A DNA stretch of 64,000 nt from Streptomyces bambusae. Its GTDB lineage: Bacteria > Actinomycetota > Actinomycetes > Streptomycetales > Streptomycetaceae. The position numbers were made by a program, and so were the translations under genes. The stretch covers positions 62,001 through 126,000 of the forward strand of contig NZ_JAJAUZ010000011.1 in assembly GCF_020532645.1 (NCBI RefSeq), given 5' to 3'. Below, piece after piece: positions 26,377-41,344 of the stretch (position 1 is the stretch's first letter; each line of letters opens with the position of its first letter). The notes beneath the pieces are model-generated. The model made no database searches. It worked only from the letters and a program-made list of their open reading frames with translations, and was not told the DNA's origin.

Positions 26377-28509
26377 TCAGCCGATGTCGAGCGGGTCGAT
26401 CCGCACCCGCAGCGGTTCGGCCGGACCGCGGGCCAGCCGGGCCGCCTGGGCCGTCTTGAGGGCCGCGGCCAGGGCCGCGCCGCTGCCGGGCGGGACCCGG
26501 ATCAGCGCGCGCTCTCCCGCGTCCGGTGCGCCCCGCCGGGCGGGCAGCGGCACCGGGCCCAGCACCTCGGCGTCCTCGGGCAGCCGGACGGAGGCCAGGA
26601 AGGCGGCGAGCGGTTCGGCCGCGCCGGCCACCGAGGCCATCCGGGACACCGGCGGGAAGCCCAGTTCGGCCCGCTCGGCCAGCTCGCGCAGGGCGTGCCC
26701 GACCGGGTCCCAGCGCACCAGCGCCTGCACCGGCCGCAGGGTGGCTTCGGCCACGATCACCACGGTGCCGCCCGCGTCCTGCCCCCGGACCAGCGAGGCC
26801 GCGCCGATCCAGCGGCGCAGCGCCTCCTCGGCGGCCCGCAGGTCGGGCCGGCCCAGCATGGCCCAGCCGTCGAGCAGCAGCGCGGCCGCGTACCCGGCGC
26901 CCTCGGCGACCGGTTCGGCGCCCGGGGTGCTGACCACCAGGGCCGGCCGGTCCGGCACGGTGTCGAGGACGTGGTCGCGGCCCGAGGTCCGCACCGGCAC
27001 CGCGGGGAACGCCCGGCCCAGTTCCTCGGCGGTTCGCCGGGCGCCCACCACCTGGGCGCGCAGCCTCACCGACCCGCAGGTCTCGCAGTGCCAGGAGGCT
27101 TCCGGCCGCCCGCACCAGCCGCAGTGCAGCTCCCGTTCGTCGGGGGCCTCCAGCGGGCCGGCGCAGTGCCGGCAGCGGGCGGGGGTGCGGCAGCGCTCGC
27201 AGGCCAGCCGGGGCACGTACCCCCGCCGCGGCACCTGGACCAGCACCGGCCCGGTCTTCAGGCCCTCGCGCACGGCTTCCCAGGCGAGGCTGGGCAGCCG
27301 GGCGGCACGGGCGGCCTCGTCCCGGCCGAGGTCGTCGTCGCCGACGGTCCGGATCCGCGGGGCGGCGGCCCGTACCTGCGTGCGGTCGGCGGCGAGCGGC
27401 CGTGCCCAGCCGGACTCGACCAGCTGGGCCGCCTCCACGGTGCAGGAGGTGGAGCCGAGGAGGAAGGCGCACCCGTCGTGGGCGGCCCGCAGTTCGAGCA
27501 CCTCGCGCACGTGCGGGAACGGTGCGTTGTCGTCGCCGTGGCTGGAGTCCCCGTCGTCCCAGATCGCCACCAGTCCCAGGTCGCGTACGGGGGCGAACAT
27601 GGCGGCGCGGGTGCCGATGACGGCCCGGACCGAGCCGCGGTGCACGGACAGCCACTGCCGGTACCGGGCCTCGGGCCCGGAGCCGGCGGTGAGGACGGCG
27701 TGCCGGCCGGCGCCGAGCACCTCGGTGAGTGCGGCGTCCAGGCGGGCGGTGGTCCGCCCGTCGGGCAGCACGGCCAGCGCGCCCCGCCCGGAGGCCAGGG
27801 TGGCGGCCACGGCCCGGGCCAGTTCCCCGGCCCAGTCCGGCCCGGGCAGTGCGGTCCACACCGCCCGCGGGTTGGCGCCGGCCGCCAGGGCGTGCAGGAA
27901 CGCGGGCCCGGAGCCGTACCGCTGCCAGCTGCCGGGGGCGGGTGCGGGCGGCGGCGGCAGCGGCGCCGGGGACGGCTTGGCCTCGGCGCGGGCGTTGCGG
28001 GGCGGCACGGCGAGCTGGAGCACGTCGGCGAGGCTGCCCGCGTACCGGTCGGCGACGGCGCGGGTGAGGGCCAGCATCCGGGGGGTGAGCACCGGCTCGG
28101 GGGACACGACGTGCGCGAGCGCGGCGAGCGGCCCGGTGTAGTCGGTCTCGGCGCGGCGCTCGACGATGAAGCCGTCGATCAGGCCGCCGCCCTCGCGGCG
28201 GCCCTCGCGGACGTGGTGGGCGCCGGCCCCGAACCGGACCCGGACCCGGACGCCGGGCTGCGCGGCCTCGTCGAGGTCGGCGGGCACGGCGTAGTCCCAC
28301 AGCTGGTCGAGGTGGAGCACGCCCTTGTTGACGAGGATGCGGGCGACCGGCAGCTCCTTGGCGAGCGCGGCGCCGCGCCAGGTCCGCGGCTTGGCCTTGG
28401 GGACGGCCTTCGCCTTGCGGACGGTCTCCCGGATGAGCGCGAGCTGTTCGGGCGGGCCCCCCGGGCCGTGCTCCCCGGGGCGCTGTGCGGACTCGTTCGC
28501 GCTGCTCAC
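26377..28509 (-). CDS. priA: Primosomal protein N' (PriA), actinobacterial form lacking helicase motifs
   Basis: Replication-restart protein of 710 residues. The N-terminal 3'-DNA-binding domain (VARILVNKGVLHLDQLWDY) and the zinc-binding region (CERCRTPARCRHC and CGWCGRPEASWHCETC) are clear. However, the Walker A lysine motif is missing and the DEAH box position reads WDDGDSSHG, so ATP-driven unwinding is not expected. This degeneration is known for actinobacterial PriA. It may act only in protein recruitment. It is downstream of metK on the same strand, separated by a hairpin. Confidence 0.9.
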   Translation of the reverse strand: MSSANESAQRPGEHGPGGPPEQLALIRETVRKAKAVPKAKPRTWRGAALAKELPVARILVNKGVLHLDQLWDYAVPADLDEAAQPGVRVRVRFGAGAHHVREGRREGGGLIDGFIVERRAETDYTGPLAALAHVVSPEPVLTPRMLALTRAVADRYAGSLADVLQLAVPPRNARAEAKPSPAPLPPPPAPAPGSWQRYGSGPAFLHALAAGANPRAVWTALPGPDWAGELARAVAATLASGRGALAVLPDGRTTARLDAALTEVLGAGRHAVLTAGSGPEARYRQWLSVHRGSVRAVIGTRAAMFAPVRDLGLVAIWDDGDSSHGDDNAPFPHVREVLELRAAHDGCAFLLGSTSCTVEAAQLVESGWARPLAADRTQVRAAAPRIRTVGDDDLGRDEAARAARLPSLAWEAVREGLKTGPVLVQVPRRGYVPRLACERCRTPARCRHCAGPLEAPDERELHCGWCGRPEASWHCETCGSVRLRAQVVGARRTAEELGRAFPAVPVRTSGRDHVLDTVPDRPALVVSTPGAEPVAEGAGYAAALLLDGWAMLGRPDLRAAEEALRRWIGAASLVRGQDAGGTVVIVAEATLRPVQALVRWDPVGHALRELAERAELGFPPVSRMASVAGAAEPLAAFLASVRLPEDAEVLGPVPLPARRGAPDAGERALIRVPPGSGAALAAALKTAQAARLARGPAEPLRVRIDPLDIG

Positions 28510-28540
28510 CCCGCATTCTTACCAAACGGCACCGACAACG

Positions 28541-28577
28541 CCGTACGGCCCCGGACCAGTGGTCCGGGGCCGTACGG
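28541..28577 (-). terminator. Terminator downstream of metK
   Basis: A perfect 17-bp stem (CCGTACGGCCCCGGACC with its complement) and a 3-base loop lie 27 bases after the metK stop and before priA. No T-run is present, as is usual in this genus. Confidence 0.85.
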
Positions 28578-28603
28578 GGTGGTTGCCGGGAAGCCGGTGC
28601 GGC

Positions 28604-29812
<1,209 letters not shown>

Positions 29813-30065
29813 ATCGCTCCCTGGGGTTGCAGCGGCTGCTGGCTGATCATTTGACGGCACCGTACCGGAGGCTGCTCCCGGCTTGGTCCCACGTTCAGTT
29901 TATCGGTCACTGCCGTGCTGCAGACCACGTGTCTCGCCCAGTGGGAGGCCTGTGACCTGCGGCACTTCATTCTTGCCTACGCCCGATGCGGCGAACAAGG
30001 TCCGCCGGGCAGGGCGCGCCGCGCGGCCGGAGCCACGCGGCGACTTGGCCAACTGCCTGTTCGAA

Positions 30066-31271
30066 TCAGGCAAGTCGGGGTGCTACGAGGTCCCAGAGGA
30101 GGTCGGCGAGGTCTTCCTTGGGGCCGTGCGGCACAGACACCTCGGCACCATCGGAACCAAGGATCACCGCTTCGTTCTCCTCGGATCCGAAGGTCTTGGT
30201 TTCGCCCACCTCGTTGACGACCAGGAGGTCGCAGCCCTTGCGGCGGAGCTTGGCCCGGCCGTTGGCGAGGACGTCGTCGGTCTCGGCGGCGAAGCCGACG
30301 ACGAGCAGGCCGGGCCGGGCCCGGTCGGCCGACACCTCGGCCAGGATGTCCGGATTCCGCACCAGCGCGACCGGTGCGGGCTCCTGCCCGTCCTTCTTCT
30401 TGATCTTCCCGGAGGCGTACTCGGCGGGCCGGAAGTCCGCGACGGCGGCGGCCATCACCACGGCGTCGGCGTCCGCGGCGGCTTTGAGCACGGCCTCCCG
30501 CATCTGCACGGCGGTGCCCACGCGGACCACGTCGGCGCCGGCCGGGTCGGGCAGCGCGGTGTTGGCCGAGACCAGGGTCACCCGGGCGCCGCGGGCCACG
30601 GCCGTACGGGCCAGCGCGTAGCCCTGCTTGCCGGAGGAGCGGTTGCCGAGGAAGCGGACCGGGTCCAGGGGTTCGCGGGTGCCGCCGGCGCTGATCACCA
30701 CGTGCCGGCCGGCCAGGTCGCGGCCGGACTGCGGGCCGCGGGCCAGCACCCGGCGGCAGACCTCGAAGATCTCCTCCGGGTCGGGCAGCCGGCCCTTGCC
30801 GGTGTCCACGCCGGTGAGCCTGCCGACGGCGGGCTCGATGACGACCGCGCCGCGGCGGCGCAGGGTGGCCACGTTCTCCTGGGTGGCCGGGTGCTCCCAC
30901 ATCTCCGTGTGCATGGCCGGGGCGAAGACCACCGGACAGCGGGCGGTGAGGAGGGTGTTGGTCAGCAGGTCGTCGGCGAGCCCGTGGGCGGCCTTCGCCA
31001 GCATGTCGGCGGTGGCGGGGGCGACCACGACCAGGTCGGCCGCCTGCCCGATCCGCACGTGCGGCACCTCGTGCACGGTCTCCCACACCTCGGTGGCGGC
31101 CGGGTGGCCGGACAGCGCCGACCAGGTCGCCTCGCCGACGAAGTGGAGGGCGGAGGCGGTGGGCACCACCCGGACGTCGTGTCCCGACTCAGTCAGCCGC
31201 CGCAGCAGCTCACAGGCCTTGTACGCGGCGATCCCGCCGCTGACGCCCAGCACGACCTTCGGCTTGTCCAC
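30066..31271 (-). CDS. coaBC: Phosphopantothenoylcysteine synthetase/decarboxylase
   Basis: Bifunctional step of coenzyme A synthesis. The N-terminal flavoprotein decarboxylase (CoaC) has VVLGVSGGIAAYKACELLRRL, PATADMLAKAAHGLADDLL and HTEMWEHPAT. The C-terminal CTP-dependent ligase (CoaB) has ISAGGTREPLDPVRFLGNRSS and the KLRRKGCDLLVVNEV region. 401 residues from the GTG at 31271, with GGGAG upstream. It follows rpoZ with a hairpin between, part of the conserved gmk-rpoZ-coaBC-metK-priA order. Confidence 0.96.
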   Translation of the reverse strand: MDKPKVVLGVSGGIAAYKACELLRRLTESGHDVRVVPTASALHFVGEATWSALSGHPAATEVWETVHEVPHVRIGQAADLVVVAPATADMLAKAAHGLADDLLTNTLLTARCPVVFAPAMHTEMWEHPATQENVATLRRRGAVVIEPAVGRLTGVDTGKGRLPDPEEIFEVCRRVLARGPQSGRDLAGRHVVISAGGTREPLDPVRFLGNRSSGKQGYALARTAVARGARVTLVSANTALPDPAGADVVRVGTAVQMREAVLKAAADADAVVMAAAVADFRPAEYASGKIKKKDGQEPAPVALVRNPDILAEVSADRARPGLLVVGFAAETDDVLANGRAKLRRKGCDLLVVNEVGETKTFGSEENEAVILGSDGAEVSVPHGPKEDLADLLWDLVAPRLA

Positions 31272-31306
31272 TGCTTCTCCCGGACTCGACTCATGCCTGT
31301 GACACA

Positions 31307-31341
31307 CCACAGGCCCGGCAGTGTCGCTGCCGGGCCTGTGG
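31307..31341 (-). terminator. Hairpin between rpoZ and coaBC
   Basis: A perfect 15-bp stem (CCACAGGCCCGGCAG with CTGCCGGGCCTGTGG) and a 5-base loop lie 31 bases after the rpoZ stop. It may end the gmk-rpoZ mRNA or attenuate into coaBC. Confidence 0.85.
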
Positions 31342-31372
31342 TGAAAAAGGAATCTCTGCTCGCCTGCCGGCC

Positions 31373-31645
31373 TTACTGGGCCGGGGCCTCGATGGCCTCG
31401 GAGGTCAGCAGACCCGCGTTGATCTCGCGCAGCGCGATCGACAGCGGCTTCTCGTGGACGTGGGTGTCCACGAGCGGGCCGACGTACTCCAGCAGCCCCT
31501 CACCGAGCTGCGAGTAGTACGCGTTGATCTGACGCGCCCGCTTGGCCGCGTAGATCACGAGGCTGTACTTCGAGTCCGTGGCCTCAAGCAGCTCGTCGAT
31601 CGGCGGGTTGATGATGCCCTCGGGCGCGGTGATGGAAGAGGACAC
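31373..31645 (-). CDS. rpoZ: RNA polymerase omega subunit
   Basis: A 90-residue RNA polymerase subunit that aids assembly and, in Streptomyces, affects morphology. It has the motifs [40 protein letters not shown] and [14 protein letters not shown]. It lies 28 bases downstream of gmk, a near-universal actinobacterial arrangement, and is probably transcribed with it. Confidence 0.97.
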   Translation of the reverse strand: MSSSITAPEGIINPPIDELLEATDSKYSLVIYAAKRARQINAYYSQLGEGLLEYVGPLVDTHVHEKPLSIALREINAGLLTSEAIEAPAQ

Positions 31646-31673
31646 GCTCTACCTTCCGAAGATGGGTAAAAGA

Positions 31674-32237
31674 TCAGACAACTTCCATCAAGGCTAGCAG
31701 CTCACGCGCCACGTCCTCGACGGAGGTGTTGACCAGGGTGGTGTCGAACTCGGATTCGGCGGCGAGTTCGATCTTGGCGGCCGCCAGCCGGCGCTCGATG
31801 ACCTCGGGCGCCTCGGTGCCGCGGCCGGTGAGGCGGCGGACCAGCTCGTCCCAGCTCGGCGGGGCGAGGAAGACCAGCTGCGCCTCCGGCATGGACTCCC
31901 GGACCAGGCGGGCGCCCTGGAGATCGATCTCCAGGAGCACCGGCTCGCCGTTGTCCAGGCGTTCCAGGACGGCGCTCCGGGGGGTGCCGTAGCGGTTGCC
32001 AGCGAACTCGGCCCACTCCAGCAGCTCGCCGTTGGCGATCAGCTTGTCGAACTCGTCGTCGTTGACGAAGAAGTAGTGGACTCCGTGTCGCTCACCGGGC
32101 CGCGGCTTGCGGGTGGTGGCCGACACCGAGAGCCACACCTCGGGGTGAACCTTGCGCATATGCGCGACGACCGTGCTCTTGCCCACCCCGGAGGGGCCGG
32201 AGAGCACGGTCAGCCGCGGACGAACCTCTGCTGCCAT
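31674..32237 (-). CDS. gmk: Guanylate kinase
   Basis: Phosphorylates GMP to GDP. The 187-residue protein has the P-loop GPSGVGKST, the GMP-binding [20 protein letters not shown] and the lid region. The ATG at 32237 is chosen because it gives the standard N-terminus ([12 protein letters not shown]) just after the IHF gene; the upstream ribosome-binding site is weak. It sits between the IHF gene and rpoZ. Confidence 0.96.
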   Translation of the reverse strand: MAAEVRPRLTVLSGPSGVGKSTVVAHMRKVHPEVWLSVSATTRKPRPGERHGVHYFFVNDDEFDKLIANGELLEWAEFAGNRYGTPRSAVLERLDNGEPVLLEIDLQGARLVRESMPEAQLVFLAPPSWDELVRRLTGRGTEAPEVIERRLAAAKIELAAESEFDTTLVNTSVEDVARELLALMEVV

Positions 32238-32298
32238 GAAGCGATTATCCCGGTTCTCGGGACTGCCCGAGAACACCGGACCGGCTTCGGGCGGCGCG

Positions 32299-32622
32299 TC
32301 AGGCGCCGCCACCGCCGAACTCGCGCTCCAGAGAGGCGATCTGGTTGGAACCGAGACCCCGGACACGGCGGGACTCGGAGATGCCGAGACGTTCCATGAT
32401 CTGCTTGGCGCGGACCTTGCCCACGCCCGGCAGGGACTCCAGGAGCGCGGAGACCTTCATCTTGCCGATGACGTCGTTCTCCTGCCCCTGCTTGATGACC
32501 TCGTGCAGGGAGGCGCCGGAGTGCTTGAGTCGATTCTTCACCTCGGCCCGCTCCCGGCGAGCCGCGGCGGCCTTTTCGAGCGCGGCTGCGCGCTGTTCAG
32601 GGGTAAGGGGCGGAAGAGCCAC
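32299..32622 (-). CDS. ihf: Actinobacterial integration host factor (sIHF/mIHF)
   Basis: A 107-residue nucleoid-associated protein. It starts [20 protein letters not shown], followed by a long basic helix and a helix-two-turn-helix ([20 protein letters not shown]). The length and sequence match Streptomyces sIHF, which binds duplex DNA non-specifically and influences supercoiling and sporulation. The GTG at 32622 has GAGG upstream. It lies 61 bases upstream of gmk. Confidence 0.95.
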   Translation of the reverse strand: MALPPLTPEQRAAALEKAAAARRERAEVKNRLKHSGASLHEVIKQGQENDVIGKMKVSALLESLPGVGKVRAKQIMERLGISESRRVRGLGSNQIASLEREFGGGGA

Positions 32623-33007
32623 GCCTACGTCACCTCGGATGTCGAACTGTCGGATGTGGACCGGTGGGGTCCTTCGCCGCACCTGTCGGCACGTTCGGGC
32701 ACCACACCGGGCGAGCGAAGAACAGCGGATGCGTCGTTCGCTCTGGGTCGGAGACTAGCGGCCAAGGCCGCTCCAGTCAGCGAGAACGGACGAAAAGTCC
32801 TGGTCAGCCTCCACTGAACCGTACATCACAGACAAAACACCACGGTTTTTTGACGGGAATTCGTCATGCGGGACGCAGGGCGGCACCCGTGGTGTCCACC
32901 ACGTGGGCAATCCGACGCGCCGAACGGGCATTGCGCAGGTCGCCGGGGTGCCGGCCGGGGCCGCTGAGGTGATCGACCTCACACCTGCGGCCCCGGCGCC
33001 GGCTCCG
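32623..33007. other. 385-bp intergenic region between pyrF and the IHF gene
   Basis: No gene is supported. The pyrF end carries the hairpin at 32954-32997, and the rest presumably holds the promoter of the IHF-gmk-rpoZ group. An AT-rich stretch around 32820-32850 (ACAAAACACCACGGTTTTTTGACGG) is the likeliest promoter region, but I could not define hexamers with confidence. Confidence 0.5.
32954..32997 (-). terminator. pyr operon terminator
   Basis: Outer stem GCCGGGGCCGC with GCGGCCCCGGC (11 bp), and inner stem TGAGGT with ACCTCA, separated by a bulge. It lies directly after the pyrF stop at 33008. Confidence 0.85.
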
Positions 33008-33846
33008 TCAGGCGCCGGCCTCCTGCGCCGCGCGGATCTCGTCGGCGAACCGGGCCGCGGCGGAGCGCAGCGCCTCCGGGTCGGGTCCGTGGCGCAGGAC
33101 GCCCCGGGAGACGTTGGGGACCACGTTGCGGACCGCGGCGCCGAACACCGCGGGCAGGTCCGCGGCGGTGGCGCCCTGGGCGCCGATGCCGGGGGCGAGC
33201 AGCGGGCCGTTGATGTCCAGGTCGAAGGAGGACAGGTCGCCGAGGGTGGCGCCGACCACCGCGCCGAAGGAGCCCATGGGCTCGGCGCCGGCGTTCTCCG
33301 CGGCCAGGTGCGCCAGCATGGTCGCGCCGATCGTCCGGCCGTCCTCGCGGACCGCGCGCTGGACCTCGGCCCCCTCCGGGTTGGAGGTCAGGGCCAGCAC
33401 GAACAGGCCGGCGCCGGATTCCCGGGCCAGGTCGACGGCCGGCTTCAGCGAGCCGTAGCCCAGGTACGGGGAGACCGTCAGCGCGTCGGAGAAGAGGGGC
33501 GAGTCCGGGCGCAGGAAGGCTTCCGCGTAGGCGGCCATGGTGGAGCCGATGTCGCCGCGCTTGGCGTCCATGAGGACCAGCGTGCCGGCGGCCCGGGCGT
33601 CGGCCACGGTCCGCTCCAGCACGGCGACGCCCTTCGAGCCGAACCGCTCGAAGAAGGCGGCCTGCGGCTTGAAGACGGCGACCTGGCCGGCGAGTGCCTC
33701 GACGACGGTGCGGGAGAACCGCTCCAGCCCGGCGATGTCGTCGTTCAGGCCCCAGGAGGACAGCAGGGCCGCGTGCGGGTCGATGCCGACGCACAGCGGG
33801 CCGCGCTCGTCCATGGCGGTGCGGAGGCGGGCTCCGAAGGAGGGGG

Positions 33847-33850
<4 letters not shown>
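33008..33850 (-). CDS. pyrF: Orotidine 5'-phosphate decarboxylase (type 2)
   Basis: Final step of UMP synthesis. The 280-residue protein is of the longer type-2 family. It has CVGIDPHAALLSSWGL at the start and the catalytic VLMDAKRGDIGSTM (Lys and Asp). The GTG overlaps the pyrD stop by four bases (33847-33850), so translation is coupled. It is the last gene of the pyr operon. Confidence 0.96.
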
Positions 33851-34956
<1,106 letters not shown>

Positions 34957-34987
34957 CGTCCGAAATATCCCTTGTGCGGTCATGAAG

Positions 34988-35019
34988 AGGGGGACACCCG
35001 TTGTCACCGGTGTCCCCCT
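34988..35019 (-). terminator. Strong hairpin between carB and pyrD
   Basis: A perfect 11-bp stem (AGGGGGACACC with GGTGTCCCCCT) and a 10-base loop lie 15 bases after the carB stop. It can act as a partial terminator or as a processing/stability site inside the pyr operon. It lacks a T-run. Confidence 0.75.
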
Positions 35020-35034
35020 GCTTCGGACGGGCTC

Positions 35035-38335
<3,301 letters not shown>

Positions 38336-38343
<8 letters not shown>

Positions 38344-39481
38344 GATCGGCCTCCATCAGGGAAACGAAGCGGTCGAAGAGGTACGCGGCGTCGTGCGGGC
38401 CCGCGGCGGCCTCCGGGTGGTACTGGACGCTGAAGGCGGGCTGGTCGAGCAGCTGGAGGCCTTCCACCACGTTGTCGTTGAGGCAGACGTGGGAGACCTC
38501 GGCGCGGCCGTAGGGGGTCTCGGAGACCTTGTCCAGCGGAGCGTCGACGGCGAAGCCGTGGTTGTGCGCGGTGACCTCGACCTTGCCGGTCGTGCGGTCC
38601 TGCACGGGCTGGTTGATGCCGCGGTGGCCGTACTTCAGCTTGTACGTGCCGAAGCCGAGCGCGCGGCCGAGGATCTGGTTGCCGAAGCAGATGCCGAAGA
38701 GCGGGGTCTTGCGCTCCAGGACGCCCTGCATGACGGCGACCGGGTGGTCGGCGGTGGACGGGTCGCCGGGGCCGTTCGAGAAGAACACGCCGTCCGGGGA
38801 GACCGCGTAGACGTCCTCGACGGTGGCGGTGGCCGGCAGGACGTGCACCTCGATGCCGCGCTCGGCCATCCGGTGCGGGGTCATGCCCTTGATGCCGAGG
38901 TCGACCGCGGCGACGGTGAACTTCTTCTCGCCGATCGCGGGGACGACGTACGGCTCCTTGGTGGCGACCTCTGCGGACAGGTCGGCGCCCTTCATCTGCG
39001 GGCTGGCCTGCACCTTGGCGAGCAGGGTCTCCTCGCGGACGCCGGTCCACACGTCGCCGGAGAAGATGCCGACGCGCATGGCGCCGCGCTCACGCAGGTG
39101 GCGGGTGAGCGCGCGGGTGTCGATGCCGGAGATGCCGACGACGCCCTGGGCGGCGAGCTCCTCGTCGAGCGAGCGCCGAGAGCGCCAGTTCGACGGGATG
39201 CGGGCGGGGTCGCGGACGACGTAGCCGCTCACCCAGATGCGGGAGGACTCGGGGTCCTCGTCGTTGACGCCGGTGTTGCCCACGTGCGGGGCGGTCATCA
39301 CGACGACCTGGCGGTGGTACGACGGGTCGGTGAGGGTCTCCTGGTAGCCGGTCATGCCGGTGGAGAACACGGCCTCGCCGAAGGTCTCCCCCACGGCCCC
39401 GTAGGCGCGTCCGCGGAAGATGCGCCCGTCCTCCAGGACGAGTACGGCGGGAGCTTGCGCTCCCCTGGTGGAGGTCGTCAT
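38336..39481 (-). CDS. carA: Carbamoyl phosphate synthase small subunit (glutaminase)
   Basis: Glutamine amidotransferase that supplies ammonia to CarB. The 381-residue protein has an N-terminal domain with [15 protein letters not shown]. The class I GATase triad is Cys in [17 protein letters not shown], plus His and Glu in [13 protein letters not shown]. It overlaps both neighbours (four bases with the upstream membrane-protein gene, eight with carB), so the operon is tightly coupled. Confidence 0.97.
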
Positions 39482-40059
39482 CGTTCGGCGCCTTCCGTCG
39501 TGGTGGTTTGGTTCATGAGAGTGAGGGCTTCGACCCAGGCGGCGTGCTCGGCCGCGCGGTCGGAGCGGAATCCGGAGTCGATCAGCTTGTCGCCGTGCGC
39601 CCAGGTGACGACGAGAAGACCGCCCTCGGTGAGCACCTTGCCCGCGATTCCCTTGTCGAGGCGGGCGCCACGCAGCTGCGCGGCCGGTACGAAGAAGTCG
39701 GTGGCCCCCGGTCGGACCACGTCGAGGCCCGCGTCGGTGAGCGTGAGCTCGACCCGGCTGCGGACGCCGAGGCCGTGCGCCACGATCCGGTCGAGCCACT
39801 GCCCGGCCGTCGTGGACCCGTGGTACCGGCCGGTGAGGGCCAGCCGGTGCTCGGGGAGTCCGTCGGGCGCGACGGGCAGCTCGGGCAGGTCGACCTGGAG
39901 GGCGCCCCGCCACTTCCAGCCCTGCCGCATCAGCCAGTAGACGAAGGCGATGAAGAGGACCAGGCCGATCACCCACGCGATCCGCGGGCCCCAGTCGGTC
40001 ACCTCCGCCGAGCGCCGTTCGGCGGCCTGTGCGGCCAGATGGATTGCTGCTGGTGTCAC
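39478..40059 (-). CDS. Conserved single-span membrane protein in the pyr operon (PH-like domain)
   Basis: A 193-residue protein of unknown function. One transmembrane segment ([18 protein letters not shown], about residues 27-44) follows a short extracytoplasmic or N-terminal tail. A cytoplasmic beta-rich region with [20 protein letters not shown] and a C-terminal helix resembles a pleckstrin-homology-like fold, which is a low-confidence resemblance. It overlaps pyrC (GTGA, 40056-40059) and carA (ATGA, 39478-39481), so it is part of the operon. It is not a pyrimidine enzyme. It may tether or regulate the enzymes at the membrane. Confidence 0.75.
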   Translation of the reverse strand: MTPAAIHLAAQAAERRSAEVTDWGPRIAWVIGLVLFIAFVYWLMRQGWKWRGALQVDLPELPVAPDGLPEHRLALTGRYHGSTTAGQWLDRIVAHGLGVRSRVELTLTDAGLDVVRPGATDFFVPAAQLRGARLDKGIAGKVLTEGGLLVVTWAHGDKLIDSGFRSDRAAEHAAWVEALTLMNQTTTTEGAER

Positions 40060-41342
40060 GCGAGTTTCCCGTCCACGACCGTTGCCCGGCCCCGCAGGAA
40101 GGTGTGAGTGACGCGACCCGGCAGCTCACGGCCCTCGTAGGGCGTGTTGCGGCTGCGGGAGGCGAAATGTGCGGGGTCCACGACACCACGGTACGAGGTG
40201 TCGACCAGCGTGAGGTTCGCGGGTTCACCTGCCGAGACGGGGCGTCCGTGGTGGTCGAGGCTGCCGATGCGGGCCGGCGCGGAGGACATCCGGTCCGCGA
40301 CGCCGGCCCAGTCGAGCAGGCCGGTCTCGACCATCGTCTGCTGGACCACGGACAGCGCGGTCTCCAGGCCGACCATGCCCATGGCGGCCGCGGCCCACTC
40401 GCAGTCCTTGTCCTCGTGCGGGTGCGGGGCGTGGTCGGTGGCGACGATGTCGATCGTGCCGTCGGCCAGGGCCTCGCGCAGCGCCATGACGTCGCGCTCG
40501 GTGCGCAGCGGCGGGTTGACCTTGTAGACGGGGTTGTAGCTGCGGACCATCTCGTCGGTGAGGAGGAGGTGGTGCGGGGTGACCTCGGCGGTCACGTCGA
40601 TGCCGCGGGACTTGGCCCAGCGGACGATCTCGACGGAGCCGGCGGTCGAGAGGTGGCAGATGTGCACGCGGGAGCCGACGTGCTCGGCGAGGAGCACGTC
40701 GCGGGCGATGATCGACTCCTCGGCGACGGCGGGCCAGCCGCCGAGGCCCAGCTCGGCGGAGACGATGCCCTCGTTCATCTGGGCGCCCTCGGTGAGGCGG
40801 GGCTCCTGGGCGTGCTGGGCGACGACGCCGCCGAAGGCCTTCACGTACTCCAGGGCGCGGCGCATGATCACGGCGTCGTCGACGCACTTGCCGTCGTCGG
40901 AGAAGACCTTCACCTGGGCGGCGGACTCGTGCATGGCGCCGAGCTCGGCCAGCTGCTTGCCCTCCAGGCCGACGGTGACGGCGCCGATCGGCTGCACGTC
41001 GCAGTAGCCGTGCTCCCGGCCGAGGCGGTAGACCTGCTCGACCACGCCGGCGGTGTCGGCGACCGGGAAGGTGTTGGCCATGGCGAAGACGGCGGTGTAG
41101 CCGCCGGTGGCCGCGGCGCGGGTGCCGGTGAGGACGGTCTCGGAGTCCTCGCGGCCCGGCTCGCGCAGGTGGGTGTGGAGGTCCACCAGGCCGGGCAGCA
41201 GGACCTGGCCGGCCGCCTCGATCACCTGGGCGCCGTCGGCCGGCAGGCCGGTGCCGACGGCCGCGATGGTCTCGCCGTCGATCAGGACGTCCTGGGGCTC
41301 GCCGCCGAGGATCTTCGCACCGCGGATCAGGATCTTGCTCAT
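40056..41342 (-). CDS. pyrC: Dihydroorotase
   Basis: Cyclises carbamoyl aspartate to dihydroorotate. The 428-residue class I enzyme has the zinc motif [48 protein letters not shown], and [16 protein letters not shown] with the catalytic Asp. The start is ATG two bases after the pyrB stop. Membership in the operon is clear. Confidence 0.97.
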   Translation of the reverse strand: MSKILIRGAKILGGEPQDVLIDGETIAAVGTGLPADGAQVIEAAGQVLLPGLVDLHTHLREPGREDSETVLTGTRAAATGGYTAVFAMANTFPVADTAGVVEQVYRLGREHGYCDVQPIGAVTVGLEGKQLAELGAMHESAAQVKVFSDDGKCVDDAVIMRRALEYVKAFGGVVAQHAQEPRLTEGAQMNEGIVSAELGLGGWPAVAEESIIARDVLLAEHVGSRVHICHLSTAGSVEIVRWAKSRGIDVTAEVTPHHLLLTDEMVRSYNPVYKVNPPLRTERDVMALREALADGTIDIVATDHAPHPHEDKDCEWAAAAMGMVGLETALSVVQQTMVETGLLDWAGVADRMSSAPARIGSLDHHGRPVSAGEPANLTLVDTSYRGVVDPAHFASRSRNTPYEGRELPGRVTHTFLRGRATVVDGKLA

Positions 41343-41344
41343 GG

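Noticed and set aside
29813-30065. SAM riboswitch upstream of metK
   Set aside because: None of the S-box or SAM-IV core motifs is visible. The gap probably holds only an ordinary promoter.
30050-30085. tRNA-like T arm (GCCTG-TTCGAAT-CAGGC) after coaBC
   Set aside because: No acceptor, D or anticodon arms fit upstream. The segment instead folds with flanking CGACTTG/CAAGTC as a hairpin at the coaBC stop, a probable terminator.
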